Shown here piece after piece: positions 1 to 9,669 of a stretch of 64,000 bases of DNA. Position numbers and translations under genes: made by a program. The DNA is from Paraburkholderia largidicola (GTDB lineage: Bacteria; Pseudomonadota; Gammaproteobacteria; Burkholderiales; Burkholderiaceae). The notes beneath the pieces were generated by a model, which was not told the DNA's origin, searched no databases, and saw only the letters and a program-made list of their open reading frames with translations. The stretch is from NCBI RefSeq assembly GCF_013426895.1, contig NZ_AP023174.1, positions 248,001 to 312,000 on the forward strand, written 5' to 3'. Numbering within the stretch: position 1 is the stretch's first letter; each line of letters opens with the position of its first letter.

Positions 1-636
1 TTCGGTCTGCGGCACGTCATGAGTGCCGTCGCCGATTACGCAACGCAGCATCCGCAAGTCACCGTCGATATCACGCTGTCGGACCGCGTCGTCGAACTGA
101 TCGACGAGGGCTTCGACGTCGCGATCCGCGCATCGCCGTCCGGGCTGAAGTCGTCGTCGCTGATCGCGCGTCAGGTGGCGACCGCGCATCTCGTGTTGTG
201 CGCGTCGCCGGACTATATCGAGCGCCACGGCGCACCCAGAAACACCGCCGATCTCGCGCGCCACAACTTCATCCAGTACGCAGGCGTGTCGGCGCTCGAA
301 CTGGTCGCGGGCGCGAATGCGGACAGCGCGCGCGTCAAGCTGTCGGGCAATCTGGTCGTCAATCATCTGGAGGCGCAGCGCGTCGTCGTGTTGCAGGGCG
401 CGGCGCTCGCGCTGCTCGGCACGGAGGTGATCGGCGACGATCTCGCCGCCGGCCGTCTCGTGCCGCTACTCGTCGACGAACTGCCGCCGCGCGAGTTGCC
501 CATCCACGTCGTCTACGCGAGCCGCCGGCATCTGTCGGCGAAGGTGCGTTCGTTTGTCGATTTCATCGCGGAGCGCTTTTCCAGCGAGACGCTATGGCCG
601 ACGCTGGAGCAGATCAGGGCGCTTGCTGTGCGGTGA
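1..636 (+). CDS. LysR-family transcriptional regulator, C-terminal part (5' end outside window)
   Basis: The reading frame is open from base 1, so the gene begins upstream of the window; the first internal ATG (base 19) is not the true start. The 211 visible residues match the LysR effector-binding domain. They include the typical passages on hydrophobic recognition, DVAIRAS near residue 40 and the LVLCASPDYIERHG segment that follows. The N-terminal helix-turn-helix is not visible. Such proteins bind a small ligand and control a nearby, often divergent, gene. The target is probably left of the window, because icmF starts 131 nt downstream on the same strand. The effector is unknown. Confidence 0.85.
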   Translation, partial: FGLRHVMSAVADYATQHPQVTVDITLSDRVVELIDEGFDVAIRASPSGLKSSSLIARQVATAHLVLCASPDYIERHGAPRNTADLARHNFIQYAGVSALELVAGANADSARVKLSGNLVVNHLEAQRVVVLQGAALALLGTEVIGDDLAAGRLVPLLVDELPPRELPIHVVYASRRHLSAKVRSFVDFIAERFSSETLWPTLEQIRALAVR

Positions 637-767
637 AAATCGCGGCGCGGTGCGCGTCGTTTTGCGCCCACTGAACGCAGCACGGACGATCGGGTCGTAT
701 CGTTATACTGGTTGCAGCACCCGCGAAGTAGAGACGAACGAACCTGACGATTCGATCCGGGGGAGAC

Positions 768-3700
768 ATGACTGATCTTTCCACGCCGCAGCGCGTCGCC
801 GACGACGCGCCCGCTTCCCGCTCTTCCACGCCGCGCTCGCCTGGCGAGCCGTCTTCGCGACGTCTGCGTTTCGTCACGGCCGCGGCGCTGTTCGACGGCC
901 ACGACGCATCGATCAACATCATGCGGCGCATCCTGCAGGCGAGCGGCGTCGAAGTGATCCATCTCGGCCACAATCGCTCGGTCGAAGAAATCGCGACAGC
1001 GGCGCTGCACGAAGACGCGGACGGCATCGCCGTGTCGAGCTATCAGGGCGGGCACGTCGAGTACTTCCGCTATCTGGTCGATCTGTTGCGCGAACGTGGC
1101 GGCGAGCGGATCAAGGTGTTCGGCGGCGGCGGCGGCGTGATCGTCCCCGATGAAATCGCGGAGTTGCAGCGCTATGGCGTCGAGCGCATCTACTCGCCGC
1201 ATGACGGCCAGCGGCTCGGGCTGCAAGGGATGATCGACGACATGATCGCGCGTTGCCGCGACGCGGCGCGAGCGGACGCGCAGCCGGCACAACTCGCTCG
1301 CGACCTGAAGGATGCGATGCGTGGCGATACGGAGCCTGCATCGCGTGTCGCCGCTTTTCGCAAGCTCGCGCAACTGATCACGTCGCTCGAAACGGGCGAC
1401 CTCGATGCCGCCACGCGCGCGACGCTCGCCGCGCAGGCCGCTCAAACGCACGTGCCCGTGCTCGGCATCACAGGAACGGGCGGCGCGGGCAAGTCGTCGC
1501 TCACCGACGAGTTGATCCGGCGTTTCCGCCTCGACTACGGCGACGCGTTGACCATCGCTGTGATCGCCATCGATCCATCACGCCGCAAATCGGGCGGCGC
1601 GCTGCTCGGCGATCGCATCCGCATGAACGCGATCGGCGACTGGGGCAGCGGCGCACGCGTCTTCATGCGCTCGCTGGCGACGCGCGAGGCATCGAGCGAA
1701 ATCTCCGACGCGCTGCCCGACGCAATCGACGCCTGCAAGATGGCGGGCTTCGATCTGATCGTGGTCGAAACATCGGGCATCGGACAGGGCGACGCGGCGA
1801 TCGTGCCGCACGCCGACAAGTCGCTGTATGTAATGACCCCGGAATTCGGCGCCGCGAGTCAGCTCGAAAAGATCGACATGCTCGATTTCGCGGACTTCGT
1901 CGCAATCAACAAGTTCGACCGTAAAGGCGCCGCCGATGCATTGCGCGACGTCGCGAAGCAGGTTCAGCGTAACCAGCAGAAGTTCGGATTGAAAATCGAA
2001 GAGATGCCGGTATTCGGTACGATTGCGTCGCGATTCAATGATGATGGTGTGACGGCTGTGTACCAACATGTCGCGAAGGCTTTACGCGACCACGGTCTGC
2101 GCGACAGCGACGGGCGGTTGCCGAAGCTGCAAGGCGTGAGGCATTCGACGGGCCGCAACGCCATCGTGCCGCCCGCACGCGTGCGTTATCTGTCGGATGT
2201 CGCGCTGACGGTGCGCGGTTATCGCGAGCGCGTCGAAGCGCAGTCGCAGCTTGCGCGCGAGCGTTGGCAGCTCGACGGAGCGCGACGCATGCTGATCGAA
2301 GCGAGCGGCAGCGTGCCGAATGCCAACGCGCTCAGTGAGCTCATCGACGCGCGCACGTCGCAAATGGGCGAACGCGAAAAAGCGCTGCTCGACGCGTGGC
2401 CGGACACGGTCGCCGCCTATTCCGGCGACGAACATATCGTGAAAATCCGCGACAAAGAGATCCGCACCGCGCTCACCGTCGAAACGCTGTCGGGCTCGAA
2501 GATCCGCAAGGTCGCGCTGCCCGCGTTCAAAGACCCCGGCGAAATCCTGCGCTGGCTGATGCTCGACAATCTGCCCGGCTATTTTCCGTTCACAGCAGGC
2601 GTGTTTCCGTTCCGCCGCGAAAACGAAGACCCGACACGCATGTTCGCGGGCGAGGGCGATCCGTTCCGCACCAACCGGCGTTTCAAGCTGCTGTCCGAAG
2701 GGATGCCTGCCAAGCGCCTGTCGACGGCGTTCGATTCCGTCACGCTCTACGGCGAAGAGCCGCACGAACGGCCTGATATCTACGGCAAGGTCGGCAATTC
2801 GGGTGTATCCGTGGCGACGCTCGACGACATGAAAGCGCTCTACGACGGCTTCGATCTGTGCGCGCCCGAAACGTCGGTGTCGATGACGATCAACGGACCC
2901 GCGCCAACCATCCTCGCGATGTTCTTCAACGTCGCGATCGATCAGCAGATCGCACTCGCGCACGCAAAGGCGCAGCACGACAAGCGCGAACCCACGCAGG
3001 ACGAACTCGATGCCGCGCGCCGCTTCGCGCTGGAAAACGTGCGCGGCACGGTGCAGGCCGACATCCTGAAGGAAGATCAAGGACAGAACACCTGTATCTT
3101 TTCGACGGAATTCAGCTTGAAGGTGATGGGCGACATTCAGGCGTATTTCGTCGAGCACGGCGTGCGCAATTTCTATTCGGTGTCGATCTCCGGCTATCAC
3201 ATCGCCGAGGCGGGCGCGAATCCGATCTCGCAACTCGCGTACACGCTCGCGAACGGCTTCACCTATGTCGAGGCATATCTCGCGCGCGGCATGAATATCG
3301 ACGATTTCGCGCCGAATCTGTCGTTCTTCTTCTCGAACGGGATGGACCCGGAATATACGGTGCTCGGCCGCGTCGCGCGGCGCATCTGGGCCGTCGCGAT
3401 GCGCGACCGCTATGGCGCGAACGAACGCAGTCAGAAACTGAAGTATCACGTGCAGACGTCGGGCCGCAGCCTGCACGCGCAGGAAATCGACTTCAACGAT
3501 ATCCGCACCACGCTGCAGGCGCTGATCGCGATCTACGACAACTGCAACTCGCTGCACACGAACGCATTCGACGAAGCGATCACCACGCCGACGGAAGATT
3601 CGGTGCGCCGCGCGGTCGCGATCCAGCTGATCATCAATCGCGAATGGGGACTTGCGAAGAACCAGAATCCGAATCAGGGCAGCTTCATCATCGACGAACT

Positions 3701-4142
3701 GACGGATCTCGTCGAAGCCGCCGTGCTCGCGGAGTTCGACCGGCTCACCGAGCGCGGCGGCGTGCTCGGCGCAATGGAAACGGGCTATCAGCGCGGCCGG
3801 ATTCAGGACGAATCGATGTTGTACGAGCATCGCAAGCATGACGGCTCGTATCCGATCGTCGGCGTGAATACGTTCCTCGGCGCACATGCGCACGACGCAC
3901 CGCCGCCGATTGCGCTCGCGCGCTCGACGGAAGACGAAAAGCAAGGGCAACTGAAACGTCTGCGCGCGTTCCAGTCATCGCGTGAAAGCGACGCGCCAGC
4001 CATGCTGGAACGTCTGAAGCAGGCTGTCATCGACGATGAAAACGTCTTTGCCGTGCTGATGGACGCGGTGCGCGTCTGTTCGCTCGGACAGATCACGCAT
4101 GCGCTGTTCGAAGTGGGCGGTCAGTACCGGCGGAACATGTGA
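768..4142 (+). CDS. icmF: Fused isobutyryl-CoA mutase IcmF (B12-dependent)
   Basis: This 1124-residue protein interconverts isobutyryl-CoA and n-butyryl-CoA with adenosylcobalamin. Three parts are visible in order. First is a B12-binding domain (about residues 30-160) with the DGHDAS version of the base-off DxHxxG motif. Second is a MeaB-like G-protein chaperone domain with P-loop GTGGAGKSS at about residues 236-244. Third is the mutase barrel from about residue 560 to the end. The order B12 domain, GTPase, mutase defines IcmF and excludes methylmalonyl-CoA mutase, whose B12 domain is C-terminal. The start is supported by a GGGGGAG ribosome site (757-763). A hairpin terminator follows. Some IcmF relatives prefer pivalyl-CoA or isovaleryl-CoA, so the exact substrate is not settled. 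Confidence 0.95.
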   Translation: MTDLSTPQRVADDAPASRSSTPRSPGEPSSRRLRFVTAAALFDGHDASINIMRRILQASGVEVIHLGHNRSVEEIATAALHEDADGIAVSSYQGGHVEYFRYLVDLLRERGGERIKVFGGGGGVIVPDEIAELQRYGVERIYSPHDGQRLGLQGMIDDMIARCRDAARADAQPAQLARDLKDAMRGDTEPASRVAAFRKLAQLITSLETGDLDAATRATLAAQAAQTHVPVLGITGTGGAGKSSLTDELIRRFRLDYGDALTIAVIAIDPSRRKSGGALLGDRIRMNAIGDWGSGARVFMRSLATREASSEISDALPDAIDACKMAGFDLIVVETSGIGQGDAAIVPHADKSLYVMTPEFGAASQLEKIDMLDFADFVAINKFDRKGAADALRDVAKQVQRNQQKFGLKIEEMPVFGTIASRFNDDGVTAVYQHVAKALRDHGLRDSDGRLPKLQGVRHSTGRNAIVPPARVRYLSDVALTVRGYRERVEAQSQLARERWQLDGARRMLIEASGSVPNANALSELIDARTSQMGEREKALLDAWPDTVAAYSGDEHIVKIRDKEIRTALTVETLSGSKIRKVALPAFKDPGEILRWLMLDNLPGYFPFTAGVFPFRRENEDPTRMFAGEGDPFRTNRRFKLLSEGMPAKRLSTAFDSVTLYGEEPHERPDIYGKVGNSGVSVATLDDMKALYDGFDLCAPETSVSMTINGPAPTILAMFFNVAIDQQIALAHAKAQHDKREPTQDELDAARRFALENVRGTVQADILKEDQGQNTCIFSTEFSLKVMGDIQAYFVEHGVRNFYSVSISGYHIAEAGANPISQLAYTLANGFTYVEAYLARGMNIDDFAPNLSFFFSNGMDPEYTVLGRVARRIWAVAMRDRYGANERSQKLKYHVQTSGRSLHAQEIDFNDIRTTLQALIAIYDNCNSLHTNAFDEAITTPTEDSVRRAVAIQLIINREWGLAKNQNPNQGSFIIDELTDLVEAAVLAEFDRLTERGGVLGAMETGYQRGRIQDESMLYEHRKHDGSYPIVGVNTFLGAHAHDAPPPIALARSTEDEKQGQLKRLRAFQSSRESDAPAMLERLKQAVIDDENVFAVLMDAVRVCSLGQITHALFEVGGQYRRNM

Positions 4143-4157
4143 TCTCGCCTTGAAACG

Positions 4158-4181
4158 AAAAGGCCGCATGTGCGGCCTTTT
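4158..4181. terminator. Bidirectional intrinsic terminator between convergent genes
   Basis: An 11-bp perfect stem (AAAAGGCCGCA / TGCGGCCTTTT) with a minimal loop carries A and T tracts on either side, so it can work on both strands. It lies between the end of icmF and the end of the convergent nitronate monooxygenase gene. Confidence 0.85.
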
Positions 4182-4195
4182 CATCCCCTCAACGC

Positions 4196-5161
4196 CTACG
4201 ATTCAGCGCCAATCCCGAGCCGCGTCTTCGCCGCCTGATATTCCTCCTTCAGGCGCGCAACAAGCTCGGCGACGCTCGGCACGTCGTGCATCAAACCCAC
4301 GCCTTGGCCTGCGCCCCAGATGTCTTTCCACGCCTTCGCCTTGTCGCCGCCGAAGTTCATCGCCGTCTTGTCCGACTCGGGCAGCGCATCGGGATCGAGT
4401 CCCGCATTCTGGATGCTCTCGCGGATGTAGTTGCCGTGCACGCCCGTGAAGAGGTTCGTGTAGACGATGTCGGCGGCATTCGCGTTGATGATCGCCTGCT
4501 TGTAGCCTTCGACGGCGTGCGCTTCCTTCGTCGCGATGAAGCGCGTGCCCATGTAGGCAAGGTCGGCGCCCATCGCCTGCGCGGCGAGAATCGAGCCGCC
4601 GTTCGCAATCGAGCCGGACAGCACGATCGGGCCGTCGAACATGCGCCGCACTTCGCCGACCAGCGCGAACGGCGACGTCGTGCCCGCGTGACCACCCGCA
4701 CCCGCTGCGACCAGAATCAGACCGTCGACGCCCGCATCCAGTGCCTTCTGCGCGTGACGCAGATTGATCACGTCGTGCAGGACGATGCCGCCGTAGCTGT
4801 GCACGGCATCGACGATCTCCTTCGCGGGCGCGCGCAGGCTCGTGATGAAAATCGGCACCTTGTGCTCGACGCACACACGGATGTCGTGCTCGAGCCGCGC
4901 GTTCGACTGATGCACGATCTGATTGACGGCGATCGGCCCGATGACGGCGTCTGGATTCGCCGCCTTGTGTTCGGCGAGCGATGCCTGAATCTGTGTCAGC
5001 CATTCGTCGAGCAGTTCGGCCGGGCGCGCGTTGAGCGCAGGAAACGAACCGACGATCCCCGCCTTGCACTGCGCAAGCACGAGCTCGGGGTAGCTGACGA
5101 TGAACATCGGCGAGGCGACGACGGGCAGAGTAAGGTTCTGCAGGACGGCGGGCAAGGCCAT
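4196..5161 (-). CDS. Nitronate monooxygenase (2-nitropropane dioxygenase family)
   Basis: This 321-residue FMN-dependent TIM-barrel enzyme belongs to the family that oxidises alkyl nitronates to carbonyl compounds and nitrite. The N-terminus reads PVVASPMFIVSYPELVLAQC, the usual first strand with its substrate-lid methionine. The flavin phosphate region GAGGHAGTTSPF, containing the probable catalytic histidine, lies near residue 155. The later GADLAYMGTRFIAT segment is the second phosphate-binding loop. The gene stands alone, converging on icmF. Family members also act on propionate-3-nitronate, and some are annotated as enoyl-ACP reductases, so the physiological substrate is inferred only. 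The ATG is preceded by a weak purine run. Confidence 0.88.
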   Translation of the reverse strand: MALPAVLQNLTLPVVASPMFIVSYPELVLAQCKAGIVGSFPALNARPAELLDEWLTQIQASLAEHKAANPDAVIGPIAVNQIVHQSNARLEHDIRVCVEHKVPIFITSLRAPAKEIVDAVHSYGGIVLHDVINLRHAQKALDAGVDGLILVAAGAGGHAGTTSPFALVGEVRRMFDGPIVLSGSIANGGSILAAQAMGADLAYMGTRFIATKEAHAVEGYKQAIINANAADIVYTNLFTGVHGNYIRESIQNAGLDPDALPESDKTAMNFGGDKAKAWKDIWGAGQGVGLMHDVPSVAELVARLKEEYQAAKTRLGIGAES

Positions 5162-5424
5162 GGTGCGAGTCTCCAGATCGACTGCCGGTGCATCCGATGC
5201 CCGGCGATATGAGTGTAGCGGCTGCCGTCCACGTTTCGCTTCAAACAGCCTTCGAGCTTCAAATTTAAGAACGGTCGTTCGATTATAGGCGAGTCTGGGC
5301 AGTGTTGCTCGTTCGGTGTCGTTGGAAGGAGAGTTCAGGTTCTACGAAAGCGTGGGCTATCCCACTCGTCGCGACACAGTCGCCTTCTACAATGCCCAGA
5401 CTTACAACGACAACGAGCACCGAC

Positions 5425-6315
5425 ATGCCCTTCGCGGACTTCACACCTTTTCGGGTCACGGCCGGCGACGTCGATATTCATGGAGTCAAAGGCGGAGCAG
5501 GGCCGCCTTTGCTGCTGCTGCACGGTCATCCGCAGAGCCATCTGATCTGGCATCGATGCGCGGCGCAACTCGCCGAGCATTTCACGGTGATCGCGACCGA
5601 CCTGCGCGGCTACGGCGCGTCGGCGAAACCGCCCAGCGACGCGAGGCACGCGCCGTATTCGAAGCGCGCGATGGCGGCCGACCAGGTCGCCGTGATGCGC
5701 CACTTCGGCTACGAGCGTTTTCTCGTCTGCGCACACGACCGTGGCGCACGAGTCGCGCACCGGATGGCGCTCGACTTTCCCGATGCCGTCGAACGCCTGA
5801 TGCTGCTCGACATCGCGCCGACGCTCGCGATGTACGAAGCCACCGACCGCACCTTCGCGACGCTCTATTTCCACTGGTTCTTCCTGATCCAGCCGGAGCC
5901 GCTGCCCGAGACGCTGATCGAAGGCAATCCCGATGTCTACGTCGACCGCGTGATGGGTAGCCGTCACGCGGGCCTCGCGCCGTTCGCGCCCGAGGTGCTC
6001 GCCGAGTATCGCAAGGCCTTGCGGCAGCCGGGCGCCGTCCACGCGATGTGCGAGGACTACCGCGCCTCCGCGACGATCGATCTCGAGCACGATCGCGCCG
6101 ATATCGAGCGCGGACACAAGATTGCCTGTCCGCTGCGCGTGCTGTGGGGCGCGGAGGGCGTGATCGAAAAATGCTTCGAGCCGATTGCCGAATGGCGCAA
6201 GGTTGCGCGCGACGTCAGCGGCCGCTCGCTGCCGTGCGGACATTACATTCCCGAGGAAGCGCCCGCTGAACTCGTCGCGGAGATGCTGTCCTTCTTCGAA
6301 GCCGTCGAGCTTTGA
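5425..6315 (+). CDS. Alpha/beta hydrolase resembling fluoroacetate dehalogenase
   Basis: This 296-residue alpha/beta hydrolase carries the residue set of fluoroacetate (haloacetate) dehalogenases. These are nucleophile Asp105 and carboxylate-binding Arg106 and Arg109 in HDRGAR, acid Asp129, halide-pocket His150-Trp151 in YFHWFF, Tyr212 in CEDYRA and catalytic His273 in CGHYIPE. From memory, spacing to the Rhodopseudomonas enzyme (D110, R111, R114, H155, W156, Y219, H280) is nearly constant. The oxyanion-hole motif HGHPQ is at 33-37. The enzyme would hydrolyse the carbon-halogen bond of haloacetates through an Asp ester. The open frame extends upstream, but family alignment favours this ATG; no strong ribosome site is seen. 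An epoxide-hydrolase-like role is the alternative. Confidence 0.82.
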   Translation: MPFADFTPFRVTAGDVDIHGVKGGAGPPLLLLHGHPQSHLIWHRCAAQLAEHFTVIATDLRGYGASAKPPSDARHAPYSKRAMAADQVAVMRHFGYERFLVCAHDRGARVAHRMALDFPDAVERLMLLDIAPTLAMYEATDRTFATLYFHWFFLIQPEPLPETLIEGNPDVYVDRVMGSRHAGLAPFAPEVLAEYRKALRQPGAVHAMCEDYRASATIDLEHDRADIERGHKIACPLRVLWGAEGVIEKCFEPIAEWRKVARDVSGRSLPCGHYIPEEAPAELVAEMLSFFEAVEL

Positions 6316-6345
6316 TCGCCGGGCGCTTCCCAGCCGCTTGCTTTC

Positions 6346-6831
6346 TCAAGCGAGCGGCGGCAAGCGCCGCGGTACCGGCGTTGACTTGACGATCGCGGTG
6401 CTGGTTTCCGCACGCTCGGTCACTTTCGACAGAATCTCGTCGAGCTGATCGATCGAGCGCAGATACAGGCGGCAGATGAAGCAATCGTCGCCCGTCACCT
6501 TGTCGCATTCGACGAACTCCGGAATCCGACGAATCACGTCCTCCACCAGATGCAGCTGACCGGGCAGCGGCTTCACGCGCACGATCGCCTGCAGCGTATA
6601 GCCGAGTGCGCGCGGATCGATCTGCACCGTGAAACGCTCGATCACGCCTAGCGCGTCGAGGCGCCGCAAGCGGTCCGCCGTCGCGGGCGCCGACAGGCCG
6701 ACGCTGCGCGCGAGTTCGCTGACGGGCTGGCGCGCGTCGTCGGCGAGACTTGCGAGCAGCATGCGGTCGGTGTCGTCGAGCGTCGCGGGTGCGGGAGCTT
6801 GCCGGGTATCGGGATTAAGGCGCTTCGTCAT
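6346..6831 (-). CDS. Lrp/AsnC-family transcriptional regulator
   Basis: This 161-residue protein has an N-terminal winged helix (about residues 22-68, containing SELARSVGLSAPATADRLRRL) followed by an AsnC-type ligand-binding RAM domain. The TGDDCFICRLYL strand typical of effector pockets is near residue 120. The family responds to amino acids. The gene is divergent from the EamA transporter across a 113-nt AT-rich gap. This suggests that it controls that exporter and itself, as in many LysE/EamA-regulator pairs. The effector cannot be read from the sequence. Confidence 0.92.
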   Translation of the reverse strand: MTKRLNPDTRQAPAPATLDDTDRMLLASLADDARQPVSELARSVGLSAPATADRLRRLDALGVIERFTVQIDPRALGYTLQAIVRVKPLPGQLHLVEDVIRRIPEFVECDKVTGDDCFICRLYLRSIDQLDEILSKVTERAETSTAIVKSTPVPRRLPPLA

Positions 6832-6944
6832 TTTGGCCTTCGCAATAAAGGTCGATGGGCTCGATTACCTGATTTTAGATATGTATTGGCCACTTCGGAT
6901 TAATTACACTCTCTGCAAGATGTGATTCTTCTGGAGTGTTTCAG

Positions 6945-7844
6945 ATGGCAGCAAACAACGAAGTGCGGCGCGGCGCGTTCGAGATGACCCTCGCGATGCT
7001 GATGTCGGGGACGATTGGCTGGCTGGTCGTATCGTCACAGCAATCGGCGCTGAATGTCGCGTTCTTCCGGTGCCTGTTCGGCGGCGCGACGCTGTTGCTG
7101 ATCTGTGCGGTGCTCGGACTGCTCAAACGCAAGCTATTCTCGTGGAAGGTGATCGCGCTCTCTACGCTCAGCAGCGCGGCCATCGTCATGAACTGGGTGC
7201 TGCTGTTCGCCGCATACTCGCGCGCGTCGATTTCGATGGCGACCACCGTCTACAGCACGCAGCCTTTCATGCTCGTCGCGCTCGGTGCGCTGGTGTTCCG
7301 CGAGCGTGTGACGGCATCGACGGTCGCCTGGCTGCTGATCGCGTTCGTCGGACTCGTGTTCGTCGTGAAAGTCGAACCGGCCGTGCTCGCGGTGCCGGGA
7401 CAATATCTGCAAGGCGTCGCGTTTGCCGTCGGCGCGGCTTTCCTGTACGCAGTGTCGTCGATCATCACAAAGCACTTGAAGAACACGCCGCCGCACCTTA
7501 TCGCGCTGATTACCGTGACGACGGGTGTCGTCATGCTCGCGCCGTTCGTGCAGTACGATGCGTTGCCGACCACAGGCATGCACTGGTTGCAACTCGTCAC
7601 GCTCGGCATCGTGAACACGGGGATCATGTATGTGCTGCTGTACGGCGCAATCCAGAAGCTGCCGACAGCGATGACGGGCGCGTTGTCATTCATCTATCCG
7701 GTCGTAGCGATCGTCGTCGACCGGATCGCGTTCGGACAGAAGCTGGCGTGGATTCAGGTGCTTGGCGCGGTGTTGATCCTGCTTGCGGCGGCCGGCGTCA
7801 ATCTGGGCTGGCGCATCGTGCCGACGCGCCGCTACTCCATATAA
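6945..7844 (+). CDS. EamA/DMT-family transporter
   Basis: This 299-residue inner-membrane protein has about ten hydrophobic segments and two tandem EamA repeats. The first repeat covers about residues 10-135 and the second about 150-290. The family (RhaT, RarD, YdcZ-like) exports amino acids and other metabolites. The ATG at 6945 is chosen over an in-frame GTG nine bases upstream because CTGGAG, 8-9 nt before it, is a good ribosome site. The divergent Lrp-type regulator next door supports an amino-acid or amino-acid-analogue substrate, but this is inference. Confidence 0.9.
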   Translation: MAANNEVRRGAFEMTLAMLMSGTIGWLVVSSQQSALNVAFFRCLFGGATLLLICAVLGLLKRKLFSWKVIALSTLSSAAIVMNWVLLFAAYSRASISMATTVYSTQPFMLVALGALVFRERVTASTVAWLLIAFVGLVFVVKVEPAVLAVPGQYLQGVAFAVGAAFLYAVSSIITKHLKNTPPHLIALITVTTGVVMLAPFVQYDALPTTGMHWLQLVTLGIVNTGIMYVLLYGAIQKLPTAMTGALSFIYPVVAIVVDRIAFGQKLAWIQVLGAVLILLAAAGVNLGWRIVPTRRYSI

Positions 7845-7984
7845 CGGTAGTTCATACCGATAGTACGGAATCCGAATAACGTGTCAGGTCGGACGTTAAC
7901 GAATCTGTAGGGAAATCACCGATGCGTTCGAAAGCTACGCACGGGTATTATTTCTTCGACGCTGATCACGTCAACAGTAATTGC

Positions 7985-8019
7985 GCCGCTCGAACCGAAA
8001 GCCGAGCGGCTTTCTTTTT
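7985..8019 (+). terminator. Intrinsic terminator
   Basis: An 8-bp stem (GCCGCTCG / CGAGCGGC) with a 10-nt loop is followed by TTTCTTTTTA. It lies 140 nt after the EamA gene, on its strand. The 140-nt stretch before the hairpin has no recognisable gene and could be a 3' untranslated region. Confidence 0.75.
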
Positions 8020-8051
8020 ATACGGGCCCGCACGCGGCTTCGTCTCACGAA

Positions 8052-8972
8052 TCAATCGGCGCGCGCAGTGATCTGCTCGCCGTCGAATTGCAACGGCCCG
8101 TTCTCCACCGCCAATCCTTCTATCAGTTCACGCAGCAGCGTGGGCCATGCGCTGCGCGGTTTCAGCATCGATGCCGCGGCCCGCATCACGCTTGCGTCGT
8201 CGAGCATGCGCAGCAAGGCTTCGAAAGATAGCGTGCGTGCGTCGAGCAGCTTGAACACGATCAACACCTTCAGCGCGTTTTTCGCGTTACGTGCCGGATC
8301 GGCGCGTAACCACGCGACGCGCGACAACGCGCGGTCGAGTGCCGCATTCACGCCGGCAAACGGCGCGCCGTGGCCCGGGATCACGGTCTTTACGTCGAGC
8401 GTGCCGATCAGTTCGAGCACGGCTTGTTGCTCGGCGAAACCGCTTTCGCCTTCGAGTTCCGGAAAGATCACACCGAAGCCGTTTTCCCACAGTGCATCGG
8501 CGCTGATCAGCAGCTTTTGCCCGGCGCAATAGAGCATCAGCGAATGCGGGTCGTGGCCCGGCGCGCCGAGCACCTCCCAGTCGAGCGCGCCGAGCGTCAG
8601 GTGCCTGCCCGGTTCGATCGTGTCCGAGAATGCGAAACGTTCGCAGAATTGACCGGTTGCGTGAAAGGTCAGACGCGACTCGTCCCATTCGCGCACCGCA
8701 TCCGCTTCCGTCGATGGAATCAGCGTCCGGCACGGCCACGTTGCCTGCAATTGCGCATTGCCGCCGCAGTGATCCGAATGCAAATGCGTGTTGACGATCA
8801 GGTCGAGTGGCCGCGTGCCGAGCGCATGTCTGACGAGCGCCACCGTTTGCGCCGCGTGCGACGCGTAGCCGGTATCGACGAGCGCCGCGCTTGCATCGTC
8901 GACGAGTAGCACGTTGTTCGACGACAGCCAGCCGCGTTCGAACACGCGTATGGATGGCGGCAGCGCGATCAT
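8052..8972 (-). CDS. Metallo-beta-lactamase-fold hydrolase
   Basis: This 306-residue protein has the zinc-binding motif HLHSDHCGG (His63, His65, Asp67, His68). Further ligands are in PGHDPHS and in VIPGHGAPF, followed by a C-terminal helical extension. This is the glyoxalase II/lactonase-like fold, and the natural substrate is not evident. Its start overlaps the stop of the MaoC-like gene by 4 nt (ATGA), so it is translationally coupled as the last gene of the minus-strand run that begins with the HMG-CoA lyase gene. A thioesterase role on an acyl-CoA would fit the neighbours but is inference. Confidence 0.85.
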   Translation of the reverse strand: MIALPPSIRVFERGWLSSNNVLLVDDASAALVDTGYASHAAQTVALVRHALGTRPLDLIVNTHLHSDHCGGNAQLQATWPCRTLIPSTEADAVREWDESRLTFHATGQFCERFAFSDTIEPGRHLTLGALDWEVLGAPGHDPHSLMLYCAGQKLLISADALWENGFGVIFPELEGESGFAEQQAVLELIGTLDVKTVIPGHGAPFAGVNAALDRALSRVAWLRADPARNAKNALKVLIVFKLLDARTLSFEALLRMLDDASVMRAAASMLKPRSAWPTLLRELIEGLAVENGPLQFDGEQITARAD

Positions 8973-9424
8973 GCGCTGCCTTCCTGTGCGACGGGCTTCG
9001 GCATCACGAGTATCGTCGACTTGCCGATCAGCACCGTTTCGCTGCGCTGGTTCACGACGCTGCCTTCGAGCTGCGTCAGATCGCCGTTGAGGCTTGCTTT
9101 CCAGAATGCGCCGACGACGCGCCAGGTCATCGTCAGCGTGTCGCCGCTGTGCGCGGCTTTCTTCAGCTTGATGTCGAACTCGAGCCCGAGCGGCTGCGCA
9201 TAGGTCGAGTAATGCGTGGCGAGCAGCGCCATGAAGTGCGCGGTCGGCTGCGTGCCGGAGGCGATCAGACCACCGAAGCGGCTTTGCGCTGCGTACGCGT
9301 CATCATGATGGAGCGGGTTGAGGTCGTTCACGAGCGTGGCGAACGATTTGATCGACTCCGCCACGAGGCTCAGCGTCGCGCTGAATGACTCGCCGACCGT
9401 GACGACGCGCGGCGGCGTGTTCAT
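8969..9424 (-). CDS. MaoC-like hot-dog-fold hydratase/dehydratase
   Basis: This 151-residue single hot-dog domain is related to MaoC and PhaJ (R)-specific enoyl-CoA hydratases. The active-site segment DLNPLHHDDAYA near residue 35 contains the Asp-x5-His pair (D34/H39-40 region), followed by RFGGLIASGT. The later LKKAAHSGDTL matches the conserved hydratase strand. It would hydrate a trans-2-enoyl-CoA to the (R)-3-hydroxy form. The start overlaps the stop of the DUF1289 gene and its stop overlaps the hydrolase start, both by 4 nt. Confidence 0.85.
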   Translation of the reverse strand: MNTPPRVVTVGESFSATLSLVAESIKSFATLVNDLNPLHHDDAYAAQSRFGGLIASGTQPTAHFMALLATHYSTYAQPLGLEFDIKLKKAAHSGDTLTMTWRVVGAFWKASLNGDLTQLEGSVVNQRSETVLIGKSTILVMPKPVAQEGSA

Positions 9425-9669
9425 GTGTTCGTCTCGCGGTTGGGTGACTGCTTCGCCATGAAGTCGACGTGACGCCTGTCGATTTCATCCCACACCGCGC
9501 GCTTTGCCGCGTCGTCGAACGAAGACCAGTTCGCGATTTCGTCGATCGTGCGCAGGCAACCTTCGCACAGGCCCGTGGACCGATTCATCCGGCACACGTT
9601 GATGCATGGCGAAGGGACGGGCGCGATGGCTTGCGCCGCGTCCTGAGCGCGAGCGGCGTCGGCTGTCAT
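9421..9669 (-). CDS. DUF1289 small cysteine-rich protein
   Basis: This 82-residue protein has the DUF1289 pattern: SPCINVCRMN, then GLCEGCLRTIDEIANW, with four cysteines in C-x3-C and C-x2-C spacing (residues 22, 26, 35 and 38). This is likely a metal or iron-sulfur site. Its function is not established. The frame is open further upstream, but the ATG at 9669 overlaps the stop of the YbaK gene as ATGA and gives the family's usual length. It is co-translated with its neighbours. Confidence 0.85.
   Translation of the reverse strand: MTADAARAQDAAQAIAPVPSPCINVCRMNRSTGLCEGCLRTIDEIANWSSFDDAAKRAVWDEIDRRHVDFMAKQSPNRETNT

Noticed and set aside
2082..3950. A 622-codon antisense frame in icmF
   Set aside because: Same GC artefact: arginine-rich composition, no start context, and icmF domains occupy the region.
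7922..8055. A short frame with a YYFF run before a hairpin, suggesting an attenuator leader peptide
   Set aside because: No gene on the plus strand follows the hairpin; the next genes are on the minus strand, so attenuation has no target.
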